Assembly: GCA_036493295.1 (NCBI GenBank)
Contig: DASXQB010000531.1
Coordinates: 1-21,395 of the forward strand
Direction: 5' to 3'
Length of the DNA: 21,395 nucleotides
From: DATKEU01 sp036493295
GTDB lineage: Bacteria; Myxococcota_A; Polyangia; Fen-1088
The position numbers were made by a program, and so were the translations under genes. Below the pieces are notes generated by a model. It saw only the letters and a program-made list of their open reading frames with translations, did not search any database and was not told the DNA's origin. Below, in pieces: positions 14,992-21,395 of the stretch (position 1 is its first letter; the number at the start of each line of letters is the position of its first letter).

Positions 14992-15012
14992 TTCAGGTCG
15001 CGGGGTTTTTTT
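14977..15012 (+). terminator. Intrinsic terminator of the ilvA attenuator
   Basis: AAAACCCCGCACCT (14977-14990), loop CTTC, AGGT-C-GCGGGG (14995-15005), then seven T residues (15006-15012). The stem is ten G/C-rich pairs with a single bulged C14999, extended by A-T pairs. It lies 18 bp after the leader stop codon and 56 bp before ilvA. It could also end transcripts coming from the upstream cytochrome gene. Confidence 0.88.
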
Positions 15013-15068
15013 ATGCCCGCGACACGACGAGGGCAGGGTTGCGACGGCGCCGCCAAAGGAGCTGCCCG

Positions 15069-16064
15069 ATGTCCGCAACCACGAACGCGTCTGCTTGCCG
15101 CCTGGATCAATCGTCCGCTGCGTCCGCTGCCGCTGCGCTGGACGACGCCGCCATCGCCGCGGCGGCGGCGCGCATCGCCCGCGTGTTGCGGCCGACGCCG
15201 CTGCTCGCAGCCCCCGGGCGCGACGCGTTCCTGAAGTTGGAGAACTTGCAGGTCACCGGCGCCTACAAAGTTCGCGGCGCCTTCAACGCGGTGGCGGCGC
15301 GCTGGGAGCGCGGCCAGCGGCAGCCGCTCGTGTGCGCGTCGGCGGGCAACCACGGCCTGGGCGTGGCGTGGGCGGCCCGGCACTTCGGTCTGCCGGCGAC
15401 CATCATCGTGCCGGCTGGTGCGCCGGCGGCCAAGGTGCGCGGCTGCCAGGCGCTGGGCGCGCAGGTGATCGTCGGCGGCGACAACGTGGAAACGTGCCTG
15501 GCCCGAGCCGAGGTGCTGGCTGCGGCGTCGGGCGCCGGCCTTCTGCATCCCTTCGACGATCTCGACGTGATCGCCGGGCAAGCGACGGTCGCCGTCGAAC
15601 TGCTGTCGTTTGCGCCCGACGTGGTGCTGGTTCCCATCGGCGGCGGCGGGTTGGCGGCGGGCGTGGCCGCGGTGTGCAAGCGGCGAGGCGTGCGCGTGGT
15701 CGGCGTTCAGGTGACCGGGCTGGACGTGTTTCGCCGGGCGTGGCTGGGGCAGCCTGGGCCTTCGTCCGCGTCGTCACATTTGTCGGCGACGCTGGCGGAC
15801 GGCCTGCGCGTGGCGCGGCCGGGGCGGCTGACGGTGCCGCTGTGCGCGGCCAGCCTGGACGACGTCGTGCTGGTCGACGAGGAACAGATCGCCGCCACCA
15901 TGGCGTCGCTGGCCTTGAACGAAAAGATCATCGCCGAGGGCGCGGGCGCGGCCGCGGTGGCGGCGTTGCCGCAAGTGGCGGGTCAGCGCAAGGTGGCGAT
16001 CGTCTCGGGCGGCAACGTCGACGCCGCGGTGCTGGCCGCGGTGGCGGCGCGCGCCGCCGCCTGA
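15069..16064 (+). CDS. ilvA: Threonine dehydratase / serine-threonine ammonia-lyase, short form without ACT domain
   Basis: The 331-residue protein is a fold-type II PLP enzyme that deaminates threonine to 2-oxobutyrate, the first step toward isoleucine. The PLP lysine is K67 in TGAYKVRGAFNA. Substrate-loop motif SAGNHGLGVAWAA, then the phosphate-binding tetraglycine loop 181-184 in VLVPIGGGGLAAG, and HPFDDLDVIAGQATVAVELL are all family signatures. The length stops at the catalytic domain, with no C-terminal ACT-like regulatory domain, so feedback inhibition by isoleucine may be absent. The ATG at 15069 is fixed by AAAGGAG (15055-15061) seven bases upstream. The Ile-rich leader and terminator directly upstream support a biosynthetic role. 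Serine racemase or catabolic TdcB-type activity are the alternatives. Confidence 0.88.
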   Translation: MSATTNASACRLDQSSAASAAAALDDAAIAAAAARIARVLRPTPLLAAPGRDAFLKLENLQVTGAYKVRGAFNAVAARWERGQRQPLVCASAGNHGLGVAWAARHFGLPATIIVPAGAPAAKVRGCQALGAQVIVGGDNVETCLARAEVLAAASGAGLLHPFDDLDVIAGQATVAVELLSFAPDVVLVPIGGGGLAAGVAAVCKRRGVRVVGVQVTGLDVFRRAWLGQPGPSSASSHLSATLADGLRVARPGRLTVPLCAASLDDVVLVDEEQIAATMASLALNEKIIAEGAGAAAVAALPQVAGQRKVAIVSGGNVDAAVLAAVAARAAA

Positions 16065-16117
16065 GGCGCGTTTCCCGGCGTGACAAAGGCGCGTCGTTTT
16101 GCCATCGTTCCCATCCC

Positions 16118-17005
16118 GTGTCCTACCAGATCAAATCCAAAGAACCGGTCGCCAAGGCCGTGCGTCGTATCGTGCGCGGACAGTTGAAAAAAGCCATCGC
16201 CGGCGGGCGCCAGAGCACGCAGTCCGTCGACGAGCGGGTTCACGCCGTGCGCTCGCGTCTCAAGAAGGCGCGCGCGGCGGTCAAGCTGGTGCATCACCAG
16301 GTGGGTTCGGCCGCCTCCCGCGATGAACGCTGGATGCGCGAGATGGCGCGCGCGCTCTCCAAGGCGCGCGACCACGCGGTCGAAGCCGACACCTTGCACC
16401 GCCTGCTGGAACAGAACCCGGATCGCGTGGCCGCCGGCGCCGATCAAAGCCTGCGCGACATCGGCAGCCGCCTGCGCCGCCGCCTGTCGCCCACCACCAT
16501 CGAGACGCGGGTCAACGACGTGGTGGCGTCGCTGGTGAAAGGGCGGCGCCGGGTGTGCCGCTGGCCGGTCAATCACGGCCGTCGCGCCCTGCGCCAGGGG
16601 CTGGAGGCAGCGTACAAGCGGGCCCGCCGTCGCATGCGCGACGCCGTCCTGCGCGAGGTCGACGGCGGCGATCGCGCCGAGCGCCTGCACGGTCTGCGAA
16701 AATCCGTCAAGCGCCTGGCCATGGAAGTGGCGGTGCTGCGCCAGCAAGCGCCCGATCTGGCGCGGCGCCTGGGCCCTGCGCTGACCGAGCTGGGCGCGAT
16801 GCTGGGCGAGGTGCACGATCTTTCGGTGCTGCGCCAGACGCTGGAGCGCGAGCTGCGCACGCCGCGCGACGAGCGCAACCGCGCCATCCTCTTCGAGCTC
16901 ATCGATCAACGGTCGGCGGCCATCGAGGCGGCGGCATCGACAAAAGGCCGCGAGGCTCTGGCGTTGAGACCGAAGATCATTCGCCGCATGCTGGCGGAAA
17001 TCTAG
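16118..17005 (+). CDS. CHAD domain protein (predicted polyphosphate-binding)
   Basis: The 295-residue, strongly basic, all-helical protein matches the CHAD domain, which binds inorganic polyphosphate through conserved histidines and basic residues. Typical features are EPVAKAVRRIVRGQLKKAI near the start, ERVHAVRSRLKKARAAVKL (conserved H-x-x-R-x-x-x-K-x-x-R) at about 40-58, and the second half repeat ERLHGLRKSVKRLAMEVAVLR at about 190. ELGAMLGEVHDLSVLRQTLE is the conserved L-G-x-x-x-D-L segment. No start ATG exists upstream in frame near the domain, so GTG at 16118 is chosen; the ribosome-binding site is not visible. No CYTH domain is attached, so it is the stand-alone form. No polyphosphate kinase gene is nearby, so its context role is unknown. 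Confidence 0.88.
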   Translation: MSYQIKSKEPVAKAVRRIVRGQLKKAIAGGRQSTQSVDERVHAVRSRLKKARAAVKLVHHQVGSAASRDERWMREMARALSKARDHAVEADTLHRLLEQNPDRVAAGADQSLRDIGSRLRRRLSPTTIETRVNDVVASLVKGRRRVCRWPVNHGRRALRQGLEAAYKRARRRMRDAVLREVDGGDRAERLHGLRKSVKRLAMEVAVLRQQAPDLARRLGPALTELGAMLGEVHDLSVLRQTLERELRTPRDERNRAILFELIDQRSAAIEAAASTKGREALALRPKIIRRMLAEI

Positions 17006-17077
17006 CCGTAATCTGGCCGTCCTTCCGGGAATCAGCGGCGCATTGGCGTCCGGCGTGGGTCGCGCTAGATTTCCCGC

Positions 17078-17440
17078 ATGGCGCGATTTCTACTGCATCT
17101 GGGGATCACTGCGCTGGCGTTGGCAGCCAGTGCGCACTTTGTTCCGGGCGTGCACGTGCACTCGGGTCTGGCGCTGGTGGTGGCGGCCCTGGTGTTGGGG
17201 TTCATCAACGCCATCGTTCGTCCTGTGCTGGTGGTGCTGACGTTGCCGATCACCATCCTCACGCTGGGGATTTTCTATCTGGTGGTGAACGGGATCGCCT
17301 TCGGGATCGCGGCGGCGCTGGTGCCGGGGTTCACGGTGGCGTCGCTGGGCTCGGCGATCATGGGCGCGCTGGTGGTGAGCATCGTTTCGTGGCTGGCCAG
17401 CTGGCTAACCCGGGCCGCGCACATCGAAGCCGATTCTTAA
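17078..17440 (+). CDS. Small four-helix membrane protein, YvlD / phage holin family IV type
   Basis: The 120-residue protein has four hydrophobic helices (about 4-22, 29-52, 56-80 and 85-110) and the signature pattern ALVLGFINAIVRPVLVVLTLPITILTLGIFYLVVNGIAFGIAAALVPGF. That G-x-x-N-x-x-x-R-P-x-L/V-x-x-L-T-L-P-I-T block is typical of the YvlD family (Pfam 'mycobacterial 4 TMS phage holin, superfamily IV'). Despite the family name, most members are chromosomal membrane proteins of unknown function. No endolysin or phage gene is nearby, so a lysis role is not supported. It lies 72 bp after the CHAD gene on the same strand. Confidence 0.88.
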   Translation: MARFLLHLGITALALAASAHFVPGVHVHSGLALVVAALVLGFINAIVRPVLVVLTLPITILTLGIFYLVVNGIAFGIAAALVPGFTVASLGSAIMGALVVSIVSWLASWLTRAAHIEADS

Positions 17441-17471
17441 CGGCTGCGCTCGAGCAGCGTAAGCTCACCGG

Positions 17472-17867
17472 GTGCGTCGTGTGCGCCTGCTGATCGTCGT
17501 TGGGCTGTTGCTGACTTTACCGTCGCTGTCGTGTCGACGCCGGGCGGCCGGGACCTGCGCCGATCACGTCGATTGCGATCCGGGGTTCGATTGCGTCGAC
17601 CATCGCTGCACGCGGCGGGCGGCGGTGGGCGCGGGCGCCGCCGCGGCCGCATCGGACGCTGGCGCCGCCATCGCCGCGCCGGATCCAGTCTTCCCTGCGT
17701 CCGGGGACGACGAAACGCCGACACCTGCGCCGCCACCTCGGCCAGTGGTCCGTCCGACAACACCTCGTCGCCCGGCGCCCGCGGTCGCGCCCGCCGCTGA
17801 TTCGCCGCCGGTGCCCGCCGCCGGGGATCGCTTGCCTGCCTGGCAGCAGCGACGAAAGACTTTCTGA
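17472..17867 (+). CDS. Small Cys-containing, Ala/Pro-rich putative lipoprotein
   Basis: The 131-residue product, started by GTG at 17472, has a signal peptide (VRLLIVVGLLLTLPSLSC) with a Cys at about residue 21 that could be lipid-modified. A short Cys-rich module follows: GTCADHVDCDPGFDCVDHRC. The rest is a disordered Ala/Pro/Arg-rich tail ending in WQQRRKTF. The module C-x5-C-x5-C-x4-C resembles short Cys-knot elements of secreted myxobacterial proteins. No enzymatic domain is present. A second GTG three codons on (17481) is an equally possible start. Function unknown; it converges on the PilY1-like gene with a 21-bp gap. Confidence 0.6.
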   Translation: MRRVRLLIVVGLLLTLPSLSCRRRAAGTCADHVDCDPGFDCVDHRCTRRAAVGAGAAAAASDAGAAIAAPDPVFPASGDDETPTPAPPPRPVVRPTTPRRPAPAVAPAADSPPVPAAGDRLPAWQQRRKTF

Positions 17868-17888
17868 AGCCGCGCCCGCCGCCCGGTC

Positions 17889-20800
17889 TCAGTACGATTC
17901 GCTCCACCCGAGGATCTTGAACGGCTCCGCCGCCGAGCCGGCCAGCGACGGGCTGGACTGACCCGCCACGAAGGTCTGCGTGACGTTGCCGCTTAACACC
18001 ACCGGGCCGGTCGACGTGATGATCACGATCTTGTTGCCGGCGACGATGGGGCTACTGACCGGTTCGTTGCTGACCTGCAGCGCCTGCTTCATGGTCACCA
18101 CGCCCGACGGGACGCTGACCTGGTGGATCTGCAGGTACGTTGTTCCCTTGCTGCAACCGAGCGGATCGGGCGAGTACCAGTTGGACAAGATCAGGAACCC
18201 CGAGCCATCCTGCTTCAAGATCGCCAGCGGCGTGCCCAGGGGCCGCGCATTCGACGGCAGCTGGGTCTGGCACACGGTGCCCGACAGATCAGAGACGCCG
18301 CAAAGCTGCGGGCTGACGCCCACGCTCAGCGAGACGGTGCCGTTGACGCCGAAGGTTTGATCGGCGCTGACCGCGCCGTCCTTGAAGATGTCGCGGGTGA
18401 TCACGATGTGCGACGGTTCGAAGTTCTTGGTCACGTCATCAAGCGGCGAGTTCGTCGATTGCACCAAATAGATCTGGTGCGGCAGGTTGGTTACGTCGTC
18501 GCGGTCCAGCTGCACCACCGTGGGGGCAAAGTGCAGCGGGTGCTGGCAGCCCAGGTTCAAGACCGCCGACGGCGTCGCCGACGGGGTGAACCGCCACAGG
18601 TTGCCCCAGGTATCGCCGGCGTACCCGGCCAGTAGCTGATTTTTCACCTGATAATCGCGGGCCGTGCCCACGTCGGTGAGCATGGTGAACTCCGGCGTGG
18701 TGCCGCAGCTGCCGGCGGGGCTGACCTTCTGCTGGCTGAGGATTTGCCCGGTGGCCGCCGACGCCGAGACGATGTAGTGGCCCTGGTCGTTCGCGCCAGC
18801 CGCGGTCACTGGATAGCCCGACGTGAACAGGACGCGGTAGTCGTCCAGCGTCGGCGTGTCGGAATAAAAGAACGCCGGCACCGAGATGGTCTGGCCGAGA
18901 ATGTTGTTGTACGTCGAGGCGGTGGGGCTGGTGGCGGAGTGCCAGATCAGGCTGAACGGCGGGCTGGCGGTGGGATCGGTGATGTCCAGCACGAAGGTCT
19001 CGCTGCCGCCGTAGCCGTCGGTCATCGCCAGCACCGTCTTCCAGGCCGCCTTGGCGTTGTCGGTGCAGTTGGACGCGCAAAGATTTTTCACCTTCGGCGA
19101 ACTGGCCAGCCCGAAGATGTGCGCGGTGGGATCCGGCACCTGGCCGCCCTGCGCGTAGATCTTGGTCACCGTGGGCAGCATCTCGGGCGGCAGGTAGGCG
19201 AAGGCCTCGCTGCCGGCGGGCTGGGTGGTGCCGCCGATCGCGGTCGCCGTCGTATAGAACGCGTGCACCATTCCGTCGTCCGATCCCACGTACGTGACGT
19301 GCGGCCGGTTGATGAACTTGTTCGAAAAATCGATGCCGCCCGGATTCAGATCGGCGCCCGGTTGCCCGACGTCGATCGGCGTCGAGTTGACCATCGCGCC
19401 CAGGATGGCCGGGTTGCCCATGGTCGGATCGCCCAGCACGAAGCGCGCGATCTTCTCTGCTTCGTCGTCGGAGGCGCCCAGACCCAGCGTGTGCAGCGCG
19501 GTCTTGTTGGCGATGGTGCCGTTGCTGTTCACCTGGATCATCACCAGGTTGTTGCTGGAATCGGACGTGTACACGCGCCGGGTCTTCCAGTCCATGTTGG
19601 CCAGTTGAACGGCCGCGTCCCAAACCATGGTCGGCGATCCAGCCGAGGTGTCGTAAGCGATGAGGTGGCCTTTCCACGACGGGAAATCCACGCGCGAGTC
19701 GAGGGCGTACGTCCCGACGGTGATCTTGCCTTGCAGCTGCAGGCCGGCCGACGCCGCCGGCGGCGACGTCGAATAACTGCCCTTGGCGGCGTCGTAGATC
19801 GCGTTTTGAATGGCGGCCGTCAGATCGGCTTCGCTGGTGGCGTTGTACGCGAACGGCGCCACGCCGTCGGAGCCGCTGTCGGTGCCGCCCGCCTTGGCGA
19901 TGTTGTCGTTGGTGATCCGGCCGGTACCCGCCGACACGTCGCCAGAGAAACCCACCACCAACGTCTTGACGCCCGCGGCTTTCAAATCTTCAGCGGCCAG
20001 GACCGCCTTGCACGTGCAGCCGGCGGCGCGCGGGTCGGCGGCGGAGCACGCGCTGGCGCTGCAGTTGCTGTCGCCGGGGCCGTTGGCCTCGCCGTCGGTG
20101 ATCAGCATGACGTAGTTTTGCCGGCAGGTGACGGTATCGTTTTTCTTCACCAGGGCCATGTAGTCGTAGGCGCTGGCGTTGGCCGTTGCCGAGACATCGT
20201 TCCGCAGCGAGCACCCGGTGGGCGTGCCGTTGTAAGCGATGAGGCCGCCGTAGGAAGCCGGCTGCATGCGGCTCAGGATCGCGGCGGCCATCGTGCTGGC
20301 GGCGGCTGGGCTGTCGGTGGTGTCCATGAAGGGCGCCAGTTGCGTGTCCCAGCGCGCGCCGCAGGTCGAGCCGCAGGTCGAGCCGCAGCTCACCGTCGAG
20401 ACGGGCGGCGTGGCGCCGCCGTTGTAGTAAGCAGGGTTCGAGTCGTAATAGCGATAGGGCGAGCCGCTGACGGTGATGCTCTTGCCTTGATAGGTTGATT
20501 GCGTGCTCTTGGTGCTGGTCACGGTCCCGGTCTGTGTCGTGTAAGAGTAATAGCTGCCTTGATAAGTGCCGGTAGAGCCGCTGAGCGCGCAGAACTGCCC
20601 GCACCAGCTGTTGGCGACCTGCTGGCCGGTGCCGCCGATCTGGTAGAGACTGTTGCTGCTGCCCACCAGTGTGTAGATGGCGCTGTCGACGGTGCAGGAC
20701 GCGGCCGGGCCGTTGGTGGGATCGAAGCAGGAGGCCGCTTGCAGGCGGGCCTGGGTCAAGAACGTCGTGCTGGTAACGGTGCTGGCGCCGCTCAGCTTGT

Positions 20801-21395
20801 AGTACGGGAAGTAGCTGCCTTGATAGAACGTCATCAAGCCGAAGTTGGCGATGTTGCTGTTGCTACCAATGATGTGGGACAGCACGCGCTTGGCGATCAC
20901 GATGCGCGAGGTGGCGGGGCCACAGGCGTCGCCGGAGGTATTACAGTCCGAATCCTTACTGCACTTGAGCTGCGAGATGCGGCACATGCGCGAGGCGGTG
21001 GTGCTGGTCCCGCCGGCGTTACACACGTCGCCGGCGGTGGGAGGAACACAGTTGTTCGTGGGCAGCGCTCCGCAGGTGTTGGCCGGACCGACGCAGGGGT
21101 TGGTGTTGAGACAGGGATTGTTGGCCTGAGAGACGCTGCAGGTGTAATGGGGCAAGGTGCAGCTGTTGTTGTTGACGCTGCACGAGCCGCTGGTGACGGT
21201 GCAGGTGTACGTGCTCTTGGCGCAGTCGTTCTTCGTTGAACAGTAGCCGCCGGTCAATCCTCCGGTGCCGTGGTTACAGACACCGCACTGGGAGTCAGAG
21301 GTGCATACCGTGGAGTGATCGGGACAGACCTTGGCGCAGGTCGTGACGTTGCCGGAGCTGCAGGTGGCACCACCGATGGAGCAGGTGCCGGTAGC
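17889..21395 (-). CDS. PilY1-like type IV pilus tip/adhesin protein (5' end beyond window)
   Basis: The minus-strand frame is open from the window edge for 1168 residues to a TGA at 17891-17889, so the N-terminus is missing. Residues 1 to about 130 are Cys-rich (CSIGGATCSSG, CPDHSTVC, CGVCNHG). About 130-520 resembles a von Willebrand A domain: RIVIAKRVLSHII, FGLMTFYQGSY, YVMLITDGEANGPGD (around 425-440), KTLVVGFSGDV. The C-terminal half (about 540-1168) carries PilY1/PilC beta-propeller features: WKGHLIAYD, RRVYTSDSSNNLVMIQVNSNG, LGDPTMGNPAILGAMVNSTPIDVG, VTYVGSDDGMVHAFY, AFAYLPPEMLP, KTVLAMTDGYGGSETFVLDITDP and AGYAGDTWGNLWRF. In type IV pilus systems such proteins sit at the pilus tip or outer membrane and act in adhesion and pilus extension. 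The MIDAS DxSxS motif would lie upstream, outside the window. A 21-bp gap separates it from the convergent lipoprotein gene. Confidence 0.88.
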   Translation of the reverse strand, partial: ATGTCSIGGATCSSGNVTTCAKVCPDHSTVCTSDSQCGVCNHGTGGLTGGYCSTKNDCAKSTYTCTVTSGSCSVNNNSCTLPHYTCSVSQANNPCLNTNPCVGPANTCGALPTNNCVPPTAGDVCNAGGTSTTASRMCRISQLKCSKDSDCNTSGDACGPATSRIVIAKRVLSHIIGSNSNIANFGLMTFYQGSYFPYYKLSGASTVTSTTFLTQARLQAASCFDPTNGPAASCTVDSAIYTLVGSSNSLYQIGGTGQQVANSWCGQFCALSGSTGTYQGSYYSYTTQTGTVTSTKSTQSTYQGKSITVSGSPYRYYDSNPAYYNGGATPPVSTVSCGSTCGSTCGARWDTQLAPFMDTTDSPAAASTMAAAILSRMQPASYGGLIAYNGTPTGCSLRNDVSATANASAYDYMALVKKNDTVTCRQNYVMLITDGEANGPGDSNCSASACSAADPRAAGCTCKAVLAAEDLKAAGVKTLVVGFSGDVSAGTGRITNDNIAKAGGTDSGSDGVAPFAYNATSEADLTAAIQNAIYDAAKGSYSTSPPAASAGLQLQGKITVGTYALDSRVDFPSWKGHLIAYDTSAGSPTMVWDAAVQLANMDWKTRRVYTSDSSNNLVMIQVNSNGTIANKTALHTLGLGASDDEAEKIARFVLGDPTMGNPAILGAMVNSTPIDVGQPGADLNPGGIDFSNKFINRPHVTYVGSDDGMVHAFYTTATAIGGTTQPAGSEAFAYLPPEMLPTVTKIYAQGGQVPDPTAHIFGLASSPKVKNLCASNCTDNAKAAWKTVLAMTDGYGGSETFVLDITDPTASPPFSLIWHSATSPTASTYNNILGQTISVPAFFYSDTPTLDDYRVLFTSGYPVTAAGANDQGHYIVSASAATGQILSQQKVSPAGSCGTTPEFTMLTDVGTARDYQVKNQLLAGYAGDTWGNLWRFTPSATPSAVLNLGCQHPLHFAPTVVQLDRDDVTNLPHQIYLVQSTNSPLDDVTKNFEPSHIVITRDIFKDGAVSADQTFGVNGTVSLSVGVSPQLCGVSDLSGTVCQTQLPSNARPLGTPLAILKQDGSGFLILSNWYSPDPLGCSKGTTYLQIHQVSVPSGVVTMKQALQVSNEPVSSPIVAGNKIVIITSTGPVVLSGNVTQTFVAGQSSPSLAGSAAEPFKILGWSESY

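Noticed and set aside
14960..14995. tRNA-like T-arm (GATTCAAAACC) and T-box-like sequence before ilvA
   Set aside because: No acceptor, D or anticodon stems could be assembled around it, and no T-box specifier loop or conserved T-box core is present. The bases are fully explained by the attenuator terminator arm.
17078..17440. Phage holin as a sign of a prophage or lysis cassette
   Set aside because: The family name is historical; no endolysin, integrase, tail or packaging gene is nearby, and the flanking genes are ordinary chromosomal ones.
21255..21257. Apparent start codon of the PilY1-like protein
   Set aside because: It is a TTG with no ribosome-binding site, and the reading frame stays open with the same Cys-rich pattern to the window edge, so the true start lies outside.
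1..21395. CRISPR arrays, insertion sequences or attachment sites
   Set aside because: No regularly spaced direct repeats, transposase motifs or terminal inverted repeats were seen; the only dense repeats are low-complexity Gly/Ser codon tracts.

Overview
The window is GC-rich (coding DNA strongly biased to G/C in third positions) and looks like a chromosome segment from a Myxococcota/deltaproteobacterial-type bacterium. The evidence is indirect: several lipoproteins with long Gly/Ser/Ala linkers, a secreted Cys-rich lipoprotein, a PilY1-like type IV pilus tip protein, a caspase-like protein beside an ECF sigma factor, and a multihaem c-type cytochrome. No 16S rRNA or other taxonomic marker is present, so this is an inference.

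Layout. (1) 1-135: 5' end of a minus-strand regulator of the DJ-1/PfpI-AraC (GlxA) type, cut by the window edge, then a gene-free stretch of about 340 bp. (2) 476-7823: a uronate block. It holds a TRAP transporter (dctP-dctQ-dctM), a uronate dehydrogenase (udh), a minus-strand lipoprotein lyase of the alginate-lyase superfamily, and, divergent from it, kdgF translationally coupled to a second lipoprotein lyase resembling family PL5. Read together: surface-anchored lyases cut a polyuronate, KdgF linearises the unsaturated sugar, the TRAP system imports uronic acids and Udh oxidises saturated uronates. (3) 7857-11703: an envelope-signalling block. A minus-strand lipoprotein of unknown function is divergent from a three-gene overlapping operon encoding an ECF sigma factor, a zinc-finger-type anti-sigma factor with a DUF4384-like periplasmic domain, and an exported caspase-fold protein with an apparent C-terminal beta-barrel. 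(4) 11747-14816: a Tat-exported FAD lipoprotein with a perfect 15-bp palindrome over its start codon, followed by a lipoprotein fusing a degenerate UshA-like phosphoesterase domain to a four-haem cytochrome segment. (5) 14888-16064: an Ile-codon-rich leader peptide, an antiterminator/terminator pair and an ilvA-type threonine dehydratase, which I read as a ribosome-mediated transcription attenuator. (6) 16118-17867: a CHAD protein, a small YvlD/holin-IV-like membrane protein and a Cys-containing secreted lipoprotein. (7) 17889-21395: a minus-strand PilY1-like protein whose N-terminus lies beyond the window.

The two strongest points of interest are the attenuator at 14888-15012, visible base by base, and the sigma/anti-sigma/caspase operon at 8658-11703, whose organisation suggests a signalling or proteolytic system at the envelope. 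I saw no tRNA, rRNA, insertion sequence, integrase or CRISPR array.
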